Shown here one piece after another: positions 42,842-51,654 of a stretch of DNA of 64,000 nt. Made by a program: the position numbers and the translations under genes. This stretch comes from Mucilaginibacter ginsenosidivorans (GTDB taxonomy: Bacteria; Bacteroidota; Bacteroidia; Sphingobacteriales; Sphingobacteriaceae), in NCBI RefSeq assembly GCF_007971025.1, contig NZ_CP042436.1:2480001-2544000 (forward strand), given 5' to 3'. Every line of letters begins with the position of its first letter. Positions within the stretch are counted from its first letter, which is position 1. The notes beneath the pieces are model-generated. The model ran no database searches. It was not told the origin of the DNA and saw nothing but the letters and a program-made list of their open reading frames with translations.

Positions 42842-43224
42842 ATTAATATTTATGATCTGCTTCAAATATGAACAAAATACATCAGATGATAAACAAAGTC
42901 CTCTCCTTTGGAGAGGATTTAGGCGAGGCAAACACAGCAAATCTATTTAGGGTCAGCATTTTATAGGAGTGGCTGGCCGGTTTTATTTTTAACCGGCGCG
43001 AAAACGATCTATTACGATTATTTAATCGAAAATATTTCCCGGCGTTCTGTTGGAAATCCAAGCTGCAAAAAGCATATTTGATTATCGAAAACCTGTCACA
43101 AATTGTAACAATATGCAAGCACAAGTATCTAAATATCGCTATATAGCTAAGGCCAAAACAAGCTATAAGTTTCTGTGAGGGAGCCGCACCTTAAGGTTCC
43201 CGTTTTAAAAATCAACATAAAAAG
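42842..43224. other. 383-bp intergenic region with two hairpins
   Basis: A perfect 8-bp stem with a TTT loop (TCCTCTCC-TTT-GGAGAGGA, 42899-42917) is of the same CCTCTCC/GGAGAGG kind as dispersed repeats elsewhere. A second hairpin (GGGAGCC…GGTTCCC, 43179-43201) lies 23 bases before the SPFH ATG and is followed by GTTTT, so it could act as an attenuator or mRNA-stability element. The rest is AT-rich with no gene. Confidence 0.5.
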
Positions 43225-45141
43225 ATGAACAATTTATTGATCCAGTCACTATGGTGGGGTGTGCCCATTATTGTGCTCCTGCTGATGTACAAATTTGTAC
43301 TCCGCGTGTTTTTTGGTATGGTTATCGTTCCTGATGACCGTATCGGTTTAGTAGTTAAAAAGTATGTGCTTTCGGGTAACAAGCGTTTGCCCGACGGCCG
43401 CATTATCGCCACAAACGGCGAGGCCGGTATGCAGGCCAAGGCACTTGCGCCGGGTCTTTACTGGGGCATGTGGCCGTGGCAATATTCCATAACCATGGCG
43501 CCCTTCACTATCATCGAGCAAAATAAGCTCGGCCTGGTAAAAGCCAAGGACGGCGCGCCGATGGATACGGGCCGCGTGCTGGGCAAGCCTGTGGAATGCG
43601 ACAAGTTCCAGGATGCCGCCGCATTTTTGGAAAACAATGGCCAAAAAGGTCCGCAAGCTGCGTTTTTGACGCCGGGTAGCTATCGTATCAACAACTTTTT
43701 GTTCGAGATAGAAATGGTGCCCATAACCCAGGTCCAGGAAAACAAGGTGGGTATCATTACCACTTTGGACGGCGAGCCTTTGGACAAAGGCGAAATAGCC
43801 GGAAGTTCGGTTGCAGGCCACAAAAACTTCCAGGACCCGATAGCATTTATAAATGCCGGCGGCCGCAAAGGTTTGCAGGAAGATGTGGTGCTGGCCGGTA
43901 CGTATTACCTGAACCCGTGGTTCGTGCTGGTGGAACAGGTGGATATGATATACATCCCCATCGGTTATGTGGGCGTGGTTAACTCGTTCGTTGGCCCCGA
44001 AGGCAAGGATACCAGCGGCGATAGCTTTAAACATGGTAATATTGTTAAAAAGAGCCAGAAGGGTGTTTGGGACGAACCCCTTGATCCAGGCAAGCACCCG
44101 GTGAATATTTATACTCACGCGGTAGAGGTAGTACCTACAACCAACATCGTGCTGAACTGGGCCAATAGCCGCACCGAGGCACATGAACTTGACAAGAACC
44201 TGTGCACGATCACCGTGCGCTCGTCTGACGGTTTTACCTTTAACCTTGATGTGTCGCAGATCATCCACATACCACGTAACGAAGCGCCAAAGGTGATCGC
44301 TCGTTTTGGTAATATGAAAAACCTGGTTTCGCAGGTGCTGGAACCGACGATTGCCAACTACTTCCGTAACTCGGCGCAAAAGAGCGACGTGATCGAATTT
44401 TTGGCCAACCGTGTGCAGCGCCAGAACGACGCCAAGGACCATATAAGCCAGGTGCTTGCCGACTATAACGTGGTTGGCGTGGACACGCTGATCGGTGACA
44501 TTGTGCCTCCTGAGGCTCTGATGAAGACCCTGACCGACCGTAAACTGGCCGAACAGGAAAAGATAACTTACGAGATACAGCGTAACGCCCAGGTTGAACG
44601 TAAGGAATTTGAAAGTGCCAAAGCCGGCGCCGATATGCAGCCTGAGGTTGTTAAATCGACCCGGACGGTAGAGATCAATACGCAGGTGGCTGCCTCAAAG
44701 GTTGCTGTGGCCAAGGGTGAAGCTGAAGCTAAAACCATCAACGCTGAGGCCGATGCTAAGGTGAAAACCATCAACGCCAAGGCCGACGCCGAAGTGAAGA
44801 CCGTAAACGCCACCGCCGACGCAAATGCAACCCAGCTGAACGGTACTGCCGAAGCAGGCAAGATAAAAGCCATTGGTTTGGCCGAAGCCGAAGTTACCAA
44901 GCAGAAAACCCAGGCCATGGGTTCCGAACAGTATGCTATCGTTCGCGTGGCCGAAACGCTGGCCAGCAATGGTATCAAACTGGTGCCTGATATACTGGTT
45001 AGCGGCAAAACCGGCGAAGGCAATGGCATGATAGATGCCCTGATAGGCAACGAAATGCTGAAAAAGCTACAGGCCGAATCAGTCAAAGAAAAAGATCAGC
45101 CAAAAAAGAAGGACGATGGTTCCGACAAACGGACCGAGTAA
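43225..45141 (+). CDS. SPFH/flotillin-like membrane protein
   Basis: A 638-residue protein with an N-terminal membrane segment (about 12-32, VPIIVLLLMYKFVLRVFFGM), a long SPFH/band-7 region (IGLVVKKYVLSG…, then EVVPTTNIVLNWANSRTEAHELD, LDVSQIIHIPRNEAPKVIARFG) and a C-terminal coiled coil built from Ala/Lys repeats (about 500-560: AEAKTINAEADAKVKTINAK, ADAEVKTVNATADANATQLN). These are typical of flotillin/prohibitin-type scaffolds of membrane microdomains. Two similar repeat modules (IIEQNKLGLVKAKDGAPMD and VQENKVGIITTLDGEPLDKG) in the N-terminal half look like an internal duplication. It is followed by a good terminator. Confidence 0.88.
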   Translation: MNNLLIQSLWWGVPIIVLLLMYKFVLRVFFGMVIVPDDRIGLVVKKYVLSGNKRLPDGRIIATNGEAGMQAKALAPGLYWGMWPWQYSITMAPFTIIEQNKLGLVKAKDGAPMDTGRVLGKPVECDKFQDAAAFLENNGQKGPQAAFLTPGSYRINNFLFEIEMVPITQVQENKVGIITTLDGEPLDKGEIAGSSVAGHKNFQDPIAFINAGGRKGLQEDVVLAGTYYLNPWFVLVEQVDMIYIPIGYVGVVNSFVGPEGKDTSGDSFKHGNIVKKSQKGVWDEPLDPGKHPVNIYTHAVEVVPTTNIVLNWANSRTEAHELDKNLCTITVRSSDGFTFNLDVSQIIHIPRNEAPKVIARFGNMKNLVSQVLEPTIANYFRNSAQKSDVIEFLANRVQRQNDAKDHISQVLADYNVVGVDTLIGDIVPPEALMKTLTDRKLAEQEKITYEIQRNAQVERKEFESAKAGADMQPEVVKSTRTVEINTQVAASKVAVAKGEAEAKTINAEADAKVKTINAKADAEVKTVNATADANATQLNGTAEAGKIKAIGLAEAEVTKQKTQAMGSEQYAIVRVAETLASNGIKLVPDILVSGKTGEGNGMIDALIGNEMLKKLQAESVKEKDQPKKKDDGSDKRTE

Positions 45142-45161
45142 TTCTGAAAGGAAAATATGTC

Positions 45162-45190
45162 AAGGCGCACCGAAAAGTGTGCCTTTTTTG
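45162..45190 (+). terminator. rho-independent terminator after the SPFH gene
   Basis: GGCGCAC-CGAAAA-GTGTGCC (about 45164-45183) forms a stable 7-bp stem with one G-T pair, followed by TTTTTTG. It lies 20 bases after the stop codon. Confidence 0.8.
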
Positions 45191-45202
45191 TTCTTTTCAT
45201 TA

Positions 45203-45253
45203 TCATTCTGAGCCAGCCTGCCGCAGGCTGGCGACAGCGAAGAATCTTATAAA
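45203..45253. repeat. partial TCATTCTGAGC…GCGAAGAATCTTATA repeat
   Basis: TCATTCTGAGCCAGCCTGCC…GCGAAGAATCTTATA resembles the palindromic elements at 17015 and 59613 (which carry GAGAAATCTTATA), with an internal GCCAGCCTGCCGCAGGCTGGC stem at about 45212-45232. It sits after the terminator of the SPFH gene. Confidence 0.5.
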
Positions 45254-45312
45254 AGCAGTAAATCGGCGAGAGGCTTAAAATATAGGATGCATTGCTACAC
45301 AAGCAGCCGGGT

Positions 45313-45654
45313 TCAGCTTGACAATTTATCTGGCAAAGTAATTTCCTTCTTCCCAACCTCCACCAGCTCCGCCTCCTTCACTTCTTCGGCCGAGCCGATA
45401 GCATAGTTCAGCTTACGGAAGCGCCAGATAGCAAATGCGGGTTCCTGCATACGGTCTATCAGTTTAAAATATTTCGGGAAGTTATGTACCTCATCCAGCA
45501 GAACGCCGGGTACAATGCCATTGTTCTCCAGTATCTCGCGTATGGTATATTCCTTGTCTTTGGTTATCCATATCTCGAAATCCCGCCGTATCTCCTCCGC
45601 CTTTTCCGGGTCGATACTGGCATCGATGCATATCACTTTATCGCCGGGTTTCAT
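45313..45654 (-). CDS. small conserved protein of unknown function
   Basis: The ATG at 45654 (MKPGDKVICIDASIDPEKAEEI) is preferred; the longer frame from 45717 reads through a dispersed repeat. It yields 113 residues with a beta-rich start (KPGDKVICIDAS) suggestive of an SH3-like or KOW-like barrel, then KDKEYTIREILENNGIVPGVLLDEV and FPKYFKLIDRMQEPAFAIWRFR. No family is recognised with confidence. It is downstream of mlaD on the same strand, separated by a repeat. Confidence 0.55.
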   Translation of the reverse strand: MKPGDKVICIDASIDPEKAEEIRRDFEIWITKDKEYTIREILENNGIVPGVLLDEVHNFPKYFKLIDRMQEPAFAIWRFRKLNYAIGSAEEVKEAELVEVGKKEITLPDKLSS

Positions 45655-45669
45655 TCTTGGTTTTTTGTC

Positions 45670-45733
45670 CTTGGACCATAGTCGATGGTCCATGGTGATT
45701 TTACTATGGTCTGTCAACCATCGACTATCGACC
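45670..45733. repeat. inverted repeat GGACCATAGTCGATGG / CCATCGACTATCGACC over the mlaD stop
   Basis: Arms GGACCATAGTCGATGGTCCA (45675-45694) and ACTATGGTC…CCATCGACTATCGACC (about 45703-45733) pair imperfectly. On the minus strand the mlaD stop codon TAG (45725-45727) is the TAG inside GGTCGATAGTCGATGG. It is the same repeat class as at 32216. Confidence 0.65.
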
Positions 45734-46723
45734 GCCGTTCGCTTTCTTCAAACTATCCGCCTGCGCCTTTGCCTTTTTCTTGAAAAAACCTTTCAGTAAA
45801 AAGTTATGCTGTGCAGCTTCCAGGTCGTCATTTAGTTTTATGGTGCTTTGCTGAATGTAGTTCAAACTTGTTCTTACCTGTTCGGCCCCTTTCGGATCGT
45901 TCAGCAATACGCCCAGGGCGTTATCGGTGGTGGTAAGTTTCTTACTGGCGGCGTTCATATTCTCAACAAAAGTATTGGCATTGTTGGCCACCTGCTGCAG
46001 TTGAGTTGCCGTAGCGCGCAACTTATTGAATGTTATTGTATCGGTAAGCAGTTCATCAGCCAGGCCGCCTTTGGTATTCATTTTTTTGCTGAAGGCATTA
46101 AGCTGTGCAGCCATTGCTGCCGCTGTTTGCGTGGTAACCTGCAAATTGCGCATCGAGGCTTTTAATTGTTGCCCCATGGTGCTATCGGCCAGCAGTGCGC
46201 CTACAGTTCCTTTGCCGGCCAGTATCTGGTGGCTCAGGTTCTTGAAATCGGTTGTTATAGCCAGCAGGTTCTCGTTGTTTTTCTGCAGGGTGTTCATGAT
46301 ATCATCTGTCGATGGCAGTTTGGCCACCTGCAATTTATCACCATCCTGTATAATAGGCGCCTGCGGACTTCCCCCGTCTATTACAATGATCTTATTGCCG
46401 ATCAACCCATCTGAGCCGATATGCACTGCCGCGTTGCGGTGAATATACTGCTGCGATTCCTGGTCTACACTCATCCGCACATCAACCTGCGAAGGGCCGG
46501 TAAAGTGCACATCGCTTATCGTGCCTACCTTAACACCCGAAAACCAAACGTTATTGCCTTTCTTGAGTCCGGCTACGTCATCGAATATGGCGCTGATATG
46601 TATACTTTTCGAGAACGTTTTTTGCGCGCTGCCCAAAGTAAGCACGCCAACCACGAAGATGATGAGTCCCAGGGCTAAAAAAATGCCTACTATTACTGCT
46701 CTCCGGTTATCTGTTCTATCCAT
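45725..46723 (-). CDS. mlaD: MCE-domain lipid-transport protein (MlaD-like)
   Basis: The ATG at 46723 (MDRTDNRRAVIVGIFLALG) gives 332 residues: a transmembrane helix (about 9-30), a single MCE domain (ISAIFDDVAGLKKGNNVWFSGVKVG…GLIGNKIIVIDGG) and a long helical C-terminus with repeating LxxxA-type segments (QQLKASMRNLQ, ATQLQQVANNANTF), ending KKKAKAQADSLKKANGGR. It carries phospholipids between inner and outer membrane with the ATPase and permease encoded upstream. The C-terminal extension is longer than that of E. coli MlaD and could form the trans-periplasmic channel. An upstream in-frame start at 46759 is unlikely. Confidence 0.85.
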   Translation of the reverse strand: MDRTDNRRAVIVGIFLALGLIIFVVGVLTLGSAQKTFSKSIHISAIFDDVAGLKKGNNVWFSGVKVGTISDVHFTGPSQVDVRMSVDQESQQYIHRNAAVHIGSDGLIGNKIIVIDGGSPQAPIIQDGDKLQVAKLPSTDDIMNTLQKNNENLLAITTDFKNLSHQILAGKGTVGALLADSTMGQQLKASMRNLQVTTQTAAAMAAQLNAFSKKMNTKGGLADELLTDTITFNKLRATATQLQQVANNANTFVENMNAASKKLTTTDNALGVLLNDPKGAEQVRTSLNYIQQSTIKLNDDLEAAQHNFLLKGFFKKKAKAQADSLKKANGGR

Positions 46724-46736
46724 AATGATAGGGTTT

Positions 46737-47510
46737 CTATTGTATAAAGTTATAATCAAAAAATGGTTTTACACGCGGATCCTTCGTGTCAAATATCTCA
46801 TCGAACGAACCCACCCGCTGGAATTGCCCGTCAAGCAGCATCGCTATCCTGTCGCCTGTGCTTTTGGCGCAGGTAAGGTCGTGCGTGATGATGATGGACG
46901 ATGTATGATAGCGTTCCTGAACTTCGTTTATCAGGTCGTTAATTTCAAGGCAGGTTATGGGGTCGAGCCCAGCAGTGGGCTCATCGTACAGCATAACCTC
47001 GGGGTTCAGTATCAGTGTTCGCGCAATGCCGATACGCTTGCGCTGCCCGCCCGAAAGTTCCGACGGCATCTGGTTGATGGTATGCGACAGCCCCACTGCT
47101 TCCAGCACCGATTCGACAGAGGAGTTTATTTCTTTGCGGGTTACGCCTTTACGGTTACGTACCAGCGGAAACTCCAGGTTTTTCCTAACCGTCATACTGT
47201 CGTAAAGGGCGCTGTTCTGGAACGAAAAGCCTATCCGTTTTCTCAACTCCTGCAGGCTGGCGTCCGATATGGTGTTCATATCTTCGCCCAATACAACCAC
47301 TTCGCCTTTATCGGCGGTAAGCAAACCTGATATGATCTTGATAAGCACAGACTTTCCCGTACCCGACCGGCCCAGCACAACCAGGTTTTCGCCCTGGTAA
47401 AGGTCAAGATCGACACCGCGCAATACCTGGAAATCGCCGAATGCTTTTTCAAGCCCGCGTATTTTGATCACGGTGTCATTATGGTCGATATGTGCCTTCG
47501 GTTTATCCAT
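46737..47510 (-). CDS. mlaF: ABC ATPase of the Mla-type lipid transporter
   Basis: A 257-residue ATPase with Walker A GRSGTGKS, signature LSGGQRKRIGIARTL, Walker B VMLYDEPTAGLDP and switch His in ITHDLTCA. The GRSGTGKSVL and LSGGQRKR forms are characteristic of the MlaF/Ttg2A group. It energises lipid movement with the adjacent permease and MCE protein. It starts 9 bases after the mlaE stop and ends 14 bases before the mlaD start; all three are on one transcript. Confidence 0.92.
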   Translation of the reverse strand: MDKPKAHIDHNDTVIKIRGLEKAFGDFQVLRGVDLDLYQGENLVVLGRSGTGKSVLIKIISGLLTADKGEVVVLGEDMNTISDASLQELRKRIGFSFQNSALYDSMTVRKNLEFPLVRNRKGVTRKEINSSVESVLEAVGLSHTINQMPSELSGGQRKRIGIARTLILNPEVMLYDEPTAGLDPITCLEINDLINEVQERYHTSSIIITHDLTCAKSTGDRIAMLLDGQFQRVGSFDEIFDTKDPRVKPFFDYNFIQ

Positions 47511-47519
47511 CTCTTTATT

Positions 47520-48332
47520 TTAGCGGAACCATCCCGCTATCTGTACGATCAGTATTTCTTCAACAAAAACTAAAAACATGGCAGTAACTACCGCGCCGTT
47601 GGCTGCTTTACCCACTCCCTCAGTTCCTTTGGTCGAATAATAACCCTGGTAACAACCTACAATACCTATGGTGAAGCCAAACACAATGGCTTTGGCCAGT
47701 GACGCAATAAAATCTATAAAAGTTAACGGCTCAAAAACCTGCTCCCAGAACGAGGCCCAGCTTGTACCCTCGTTTGTCGCCACGTTCAGGTATCCTCCAA
47801 CTAAGGCAATAAAGCCCGTGTAAGTGGCCAGGATAGGAATGGTAAGTGTGGTTGCCAGCACCCGGGTACATACCAGGAACTTAAACGGCTTGGTACCCGA
47901 TACTTCCATAGCATCTATCTGCTCGGTTACCCGCATTGAACCTATTTCGGCCCCGATACTCGATCCCACCTTGCCGGCCGCTATCAGGGCGGTTATCAGC
48001 GGTGCAAGCGCACGCATAATGGCGATGGAAACCAGCGAAGGCAACCACGATTGCGCGCCGAAGCTTAATAACGAAGGCCGCGACTGCTTGGTAAATATCA
48101 AACCGGTAACAAAACCGGTAAAAGTGATCAGCGTAAACGAACGAACGCCTGTCTCGTAACATTGCCGCATTACCTCTTTCAGTTCGAAAGGGGGCAAAAA
48201 CGCCTCTTTAAAAAAACGGAGAATAAAATTATTGATCTTATACAGTGTGGCGAAGGTGTCCGCCAGGCGTTGCCTGATAGACGGACCTTTTTTTTCGTTG
48301 GGTGATTCCTGTAAGCTTTTTGCGCTGTCCAT
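47520..48332 (-). CDS. mlaE: MlaE-family lipid ABC permease
   Basis: The ATG at 48332 (MDSAKSLQESPNEKKGP) gives 270 residues; a GTG at 48341 is the alternative. Five to six hydrophobic helices; the MlaE signature is VGSSIGAEIGSMRVTEQIDAMEVSG, followed by CTRVLATTLTIPILATYTGFIALVGGYL. It forms the inner-membrane channel of the Mla transporter. It is first of the mlaE-mlaF-mlaD operon. No mlaA or mlaC gene is close, typical for Bacteroidota. Confidence 0.9.
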   Translation of the reverse strand: MDSAKSLQESPNEKKGPSIRQRLADTFATLYKINNFILRFFKEAFLPPFELKEVMRQCYETGVRSFTLITFTGFVTGLIFTKQSRPSLLSFGAQSWLPSLVSIAIMRALAPLITALIAAGKVGSSIGAEIGSMRVTEQIDAMEVSGTKPFKFLVCTRVLATTLTIPILATYTGFIALVGGYLNVATNEGTSWASFWEQVFEPLTFIDFIASLAKAIVFGFTIGIVGCYQGYYSTKGTEGVGKAANGAVVTAMFLVFVEEILIVQIAGWFR

Positions 48333-48610
48333 TAAGGCCACAAAGGTAAATATTTATGCATATAGTAATTATTTATCCCTGCAAAACTTATGCATGGGTT
48401 CTAAAAATGATGTTATACAAACAAATATTTAATACCTGCACATATTGCAATTTTTTGAATAACACAGAAATATGGCTTCGGTTTGCCGGGTTTATTATTT
48501 AATTATATGAGCAATAACATCGCTGACGCTTGACAGAACTTAATATATTACTATATTTAGGTTAAATTTGTATTATAAGCCGGGCGGCCGTAAAACCTAA
48601 TAAGTGTGAT

Positions 48611-49486
48611 ATGACAAGCAACGTGATGCGGGAAATAACCCCACTTACCCCAAGTGATTGTTTTACCATTTTTTCGAGGGTTAAGCAAAAATTTGATTTT
48701 CCGTTACATTACCACGAGGAGTATGAATTGAACCTCATTTTGAATGCAAGCGGTGCGAAAAGGGTAGTAGGGGGGCATATCGAAATGATTGACGATGTGG
48801 AGCTGGTGCTGATAGGCCCGAATTTGTATCATGCCTGGTTTACCCACCAGTGCCAGAGCGAGCAGATAACCGAAGTTACTATACAGTTTCATAAGGACCT
48901 TTTTGATGAAAGATTTTTGAAACGTAACCAGTTGAGTTTTGTAAAAAGCATGCTGGAACATTCGCAGCGCGGTATTTTGTTTTCGCACGATACGGTACTG
49001 GCGCTGAAAGAGCGGCTGCTTTCGCTCGATAAAAAAACTGGTTTCGATTCGGTGCTCGAGTTGCTTTCCATCCTGCACGATCTGTCCATATCACGCAATA
49101 TGCGCACCTTGTCCGACCTGACGTTCACCAACGAGAAGTTCTATTATAATAGCCGCCGTATTGAGAAAGTATTCGAATACATGAACACTAATTATAATAG
49201 GCAGGTGTCGCTGGCCGAAGTATCGCGCATAGCCAATATGCCCGAGGCCTCCTTTAGCCGTTTTATCAAAAAACGCACCGGTAAAACGTTCATTGACAGC
49301 CTGAACGAGATCCGCCTGGGTCATGCCTCCCGCATGCTCATCGATACCACAAACACCATCGCCGAGATAGCCTACAAGTGCGGTTTTAATAACATTTCAA
49401 ACTTTAACAGGATATTCAAGCGCAAAAAATTCTGCATCCCCAAGGAGTTCAGGGAAACCTACACCGGGAACCGGGTCTTTATTTAG
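48611..49486 (+). CDS. AraC-family regulator ahead of the galactomannan cluster
   Basis: A 291-residue protein with an N-terminal cupin-like sensor (FDFPLHYHEEYELNLILNAS…GPNLYHAWFTHQCQSEQ, about 28-90) and a C-terminal AraC double helix-turn-helix (VSLAEVSRIANMPEASFSRFIKKRTGKTF and IAEIAYKCGFNNISNFNRIFKRKKFCIPKEFRE). Sugar-responsive regulators of this form control nearby transport and glycosidase genes; the SSS, GH130 and epimerase genes downstream are likely targets. A TAAATTTG sequence at 48563-48570 fits the -7 box. Confidence 0.88.
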   Translation: MTSNVMREITPLTPSDCFTIFSRVKQKFDFPLHYHEEYELNLILNASGAKRVVGGHIEMIDDVELVLIGPNLYHAWFTHQCQSEQITEVTIQFHKDLFDERFLKRNQLSFVKSMLEHSQRGILFSHDTVLALKERLLSLDKKTGFDSVLELLSILHDLSISRNMRTLSDLTFTNEKFYYNSRRIEKVFEYMNTNYNRQVSLAEVSRIANMPEASFSRFIKKRTGKTFIDSLNEIRLGHASRMLIDTTNTIAEIAYKCGFNNISNFNRIFKRKKFCIPKEFRETYTGNRVFI

Positions 49487-49570
49487 TGATAAGTTAACCA
49501 GTGATTAGTAGTAGCGGCAAATTAATAAGCCACAAATTAACTAATCACTAATCACCAATTAACTAATCAC
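49486..49570. repeat. inverted repeat of GTGATTAG/TTAATTGG units after the AraC gene
   Basis: The first arm GTGATAAGTTAACCAGTGAT starts on the last base of the TAG stop codon (49486). The second arm ACTAATCACTAATCACCAAT … (from 49540) is its imperfect reverse complement. It is another wording of the stop-codon-proximal repeat class. Confidence 0.65.
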
Positions 49571-49659
49571 AAACCACAAAACGTTAAAATAGTATTAGTT
49601 AAAAGTTATATACCAACCTATTTTAGGTAATACCAATTATTGTCCCAATTGAACTATAA

Positions 49660-51492
49660 ATGAGATTATCCGGCTACGATATTGCCATCATCCTGCTCTA
49701 CCTTTTAAGCACCATTTTCATCGGTATATGGTACCGCAAAAAGGCCAGCCAGAATAAGGATAGTTATATGCTGGGTGGTAAATCGCTGCCCTGGTATAAG
49801 CTTGGCCTAAGCGATGCCTCGGATATGTTCGATATCAGCGGCACCATGTGGATGGTGAGCCTGTGCTTTGTTTATGGCATGAAAAGCATCTGGATCCCCT
49901 GGCTGTGGCCGGTGTTTAACCAGGTATTTTTGATGATGTACCTGTCGCGCTGGCTGCGCCGTTCCAACGCTACCACCGGGGCCGAATGGCTGCAAACGCG
50001 GTTTGGTAAATCCGGGCCGGGTGTAAATGGGTCGCAGGTTGTGGTTATTGCCTTCGCTTTATTGAGCTGCCTGGCTTTTATGGCCTACGGGTTCATAGGC
50101 CTGGGCAAGTTCATCGAAATTTTTGTGCCCTGGGAAATGATCAAAGGCTATGTCCCTTTCCACGTTGCGCCGCAATACGTGCCGCATGTTTACGGCATCA
50201 TTTTCACGCTTTTCGCTATGTTTTATTCCATTTTGGGCGGTATGCATAGTATTGTGGTGGGTGATATGATCAAATACAGTATTATGACGGTGGCCTGTGT
50301 TTGGATAGGTTTCATAGCTGCCGGGCAGCTAAGCAGCCACCACCTGGATGTTCCCAACGGTTGGCACAGCCCTTTTTTTGGCAAGCATCTCGGGCTCGAC
50401 TGGTCGCATATTATTAAGGAGGTGAATGCCAAGATACAAAGCGATGGTTATTCGCTTTTCGGCCTGTTTTTTATGATGATGACCTTCAAAGGCTTTTTCG
50501 CGGCCCTTGCCGGTCCAGCGCCGAACTACGATATGCAAAAGATACTTTCTACACGCTCACCGGAAGAAGCCAGTAAAATGAGCGGCTTTGTCAATATCAT
50601 CCTGCTGCCGATACGTTATACGCTCATCGTTAGTTTAACTATACTCGGCCTTATCTACTACCACCAGATGAACCTGAAGGATGCTTCCGGCGGCATCGAT
50701 TTTGAAAGGATACTGCCTGCCGTTATCAATAATTTTCTCCCGGTCGGACTCGTTGGACTATTGCTTGCAGGTTTATTGGGCGCTTTCATGAGCACCTTCA
50801 GCGGCACCATGAATGCCGCGCAGGCCTATATCGTCAACGATATCTACATCAAATACATCAACCCTAAAGCCTCCACCAAAAAGATCATTACTATGAATTA
50901 CCTGGTAGGTATTATCGTGGTGGCCACAGGCGTATTCCTCGGATTTTTTGTAAAAAATGTAAATGAAATGCTGCAGTGGATCGTGTCAGCGCTATATGGC
51001 GGCTACATTGCATCCAACGTACTCAAATGGCATTGGTGGCGCTTTAACGCCAGCGGATTTTTCTGGGGAATGCTTGCAGGTATCGTGTCAGCTATGGTGT
51101 TTTCGCTATTTATTGATAATTCCCAGCTTTTATATTGGTTCCCGGTGCTATTTGGACTATCACTTGCCGGGTCGGTTATCGGCTCATACACCTCAGCAGC
51201 GACAGAACAGGGCGTTTTAATCGCATTCTACAAAAACGTGCGCCCATGGGGATTTTGGGAGCCAATAAAGCAAGCTGTTTTGAAAGAGGACCCTTCGTTC
51301 CAGGCAAACAAAAATTTCAGGCTCAATATGTTCAATGTGGTGATAGGTACCATAGCGCAATGCTGCCTCACCATATTGCCCATGTACCTGGTGCTATCAC
51401 AAAAAATACCGCTGGTTTACACCATCGCCATATTGGCTGTCGCCATCATCATTTTGAAAAAAACCTGGTGGAATAAATTGAAGGACTATTAA
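49660..51492 (+). CDS. SSS-family sodium:solute symporter
   Basis: A 610-residue membrane protein with about 14-15 hydrophobic helices and solute:sodium symporter motifs: GIWYRKKASQNKDSYMLGGKSLP near the N-terminus, SDASDMFDISGTMWMVSL, and LAGLLGAFMSTFSGTMNAAQAYIVNDIY, which carries the family's Na-binding residues. Family relatives near GH130 and epimerase genes have been proposed to import mannobiose-type sugars. It lies between the AraC regulator and the GH130 gene. Substrate is an inference. Confidence 0.88.
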   Translation: MRLSGYDIAIILLYLLSTIFIGIWYRKKASQNKDSYMLGGKSLPWYKLGLSDASDMFDISGTMWMVSLCFVYGMKSIWIPWLWPVFNQVFLMMYLSRWLRRSNATTGAEWLQTRFGKSGPGVNGSQVVVIAFALLSCLAFMAYGFIGLGKFIEIFVPWEMIKGYVPFHVAPQYVPHVYGIIFTLFAMFYSILGGMHSIVVGDMIKYSIMTVACVWIGFIAAGQLSSHHLDVPNGWHSPFFGKHLGLDWSHIIKEVNAKIQSDGYSLFGLFFMMMTFKGFFAALAGPAPNYDMQKILSTRSPEEASKMSGFVNIILLPIRYTLIVSLTILGLIYYHQMNLKDASGGIDFERILPAVINNFLPVGLVGLLLAGLLGAFMSTFSGTMNAAQAYIVNDIYIKYINPKASTKKIITMNYLVGIIVVATGVFLGFFVKNVNEMLQWIVSALYGGYIASNVLKWHWWRFNASGFFWGMLAGIVSAMVFSLFIDNSQLLYWFPVLFGLSLAGSVIGSYTSAATEQGVLIAFYKNVRPWGFWEPIKQAVLKEDPSFQANKNFRLNMFNVVIGTIAQCCLTILPMYLVLSQKIPLVYTIAILAVAIIILKKTWWNKLKDY

Positions 51493-51513
51493 AAGAAAGA
51501 TAAATAAAACCAA

Positions 51514-51620
51514 CCCTCTTTACCGCTCGCGGTAGAGAGGGATAAATAAATAAAGCCAACCCTCTTTACCGCTTGCGGTAGAGAGGGTCGACGAGCGCAG
51601 CGATGTCGGGGTGAGTCCCC
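51514..51620. repeat. partial copies of the TTGACTCACCC element (two CCCTCTTTACCGC stems)
   Basis: Two CCCTCTTTACCGC…GCGGTAGAGAGGG hairpins (51514-51541 and 51560-51587) are joined by a short TAAATAAA-rich linker; the second continues into GTCGACGAGCGCAGCGATGT and the GGGTGAGTCC end. It follows the SSS gene stop by 21 bases. Confidence 0.75.
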
Positions 51621-51654
51621 GCCGCAATGCAACGACTACAATACCGCTTGCATA

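Noticed and set aside
43348..44442. A long minus-strand reading frame of 364 codons antisense to the SPFH gene
   Set aside because: It is fully inside the SPFH coding region, has no family pattern or start signal, and arises from the codon bias of the true gene.
46521..47330. A plus-strand reading frame of 269 codons over mlaF and mlaD
   Set aside because: The minus strand encodes intact Walker A, signature and Walker B motifs over the same bases; the plus frame has no recognisable protein.
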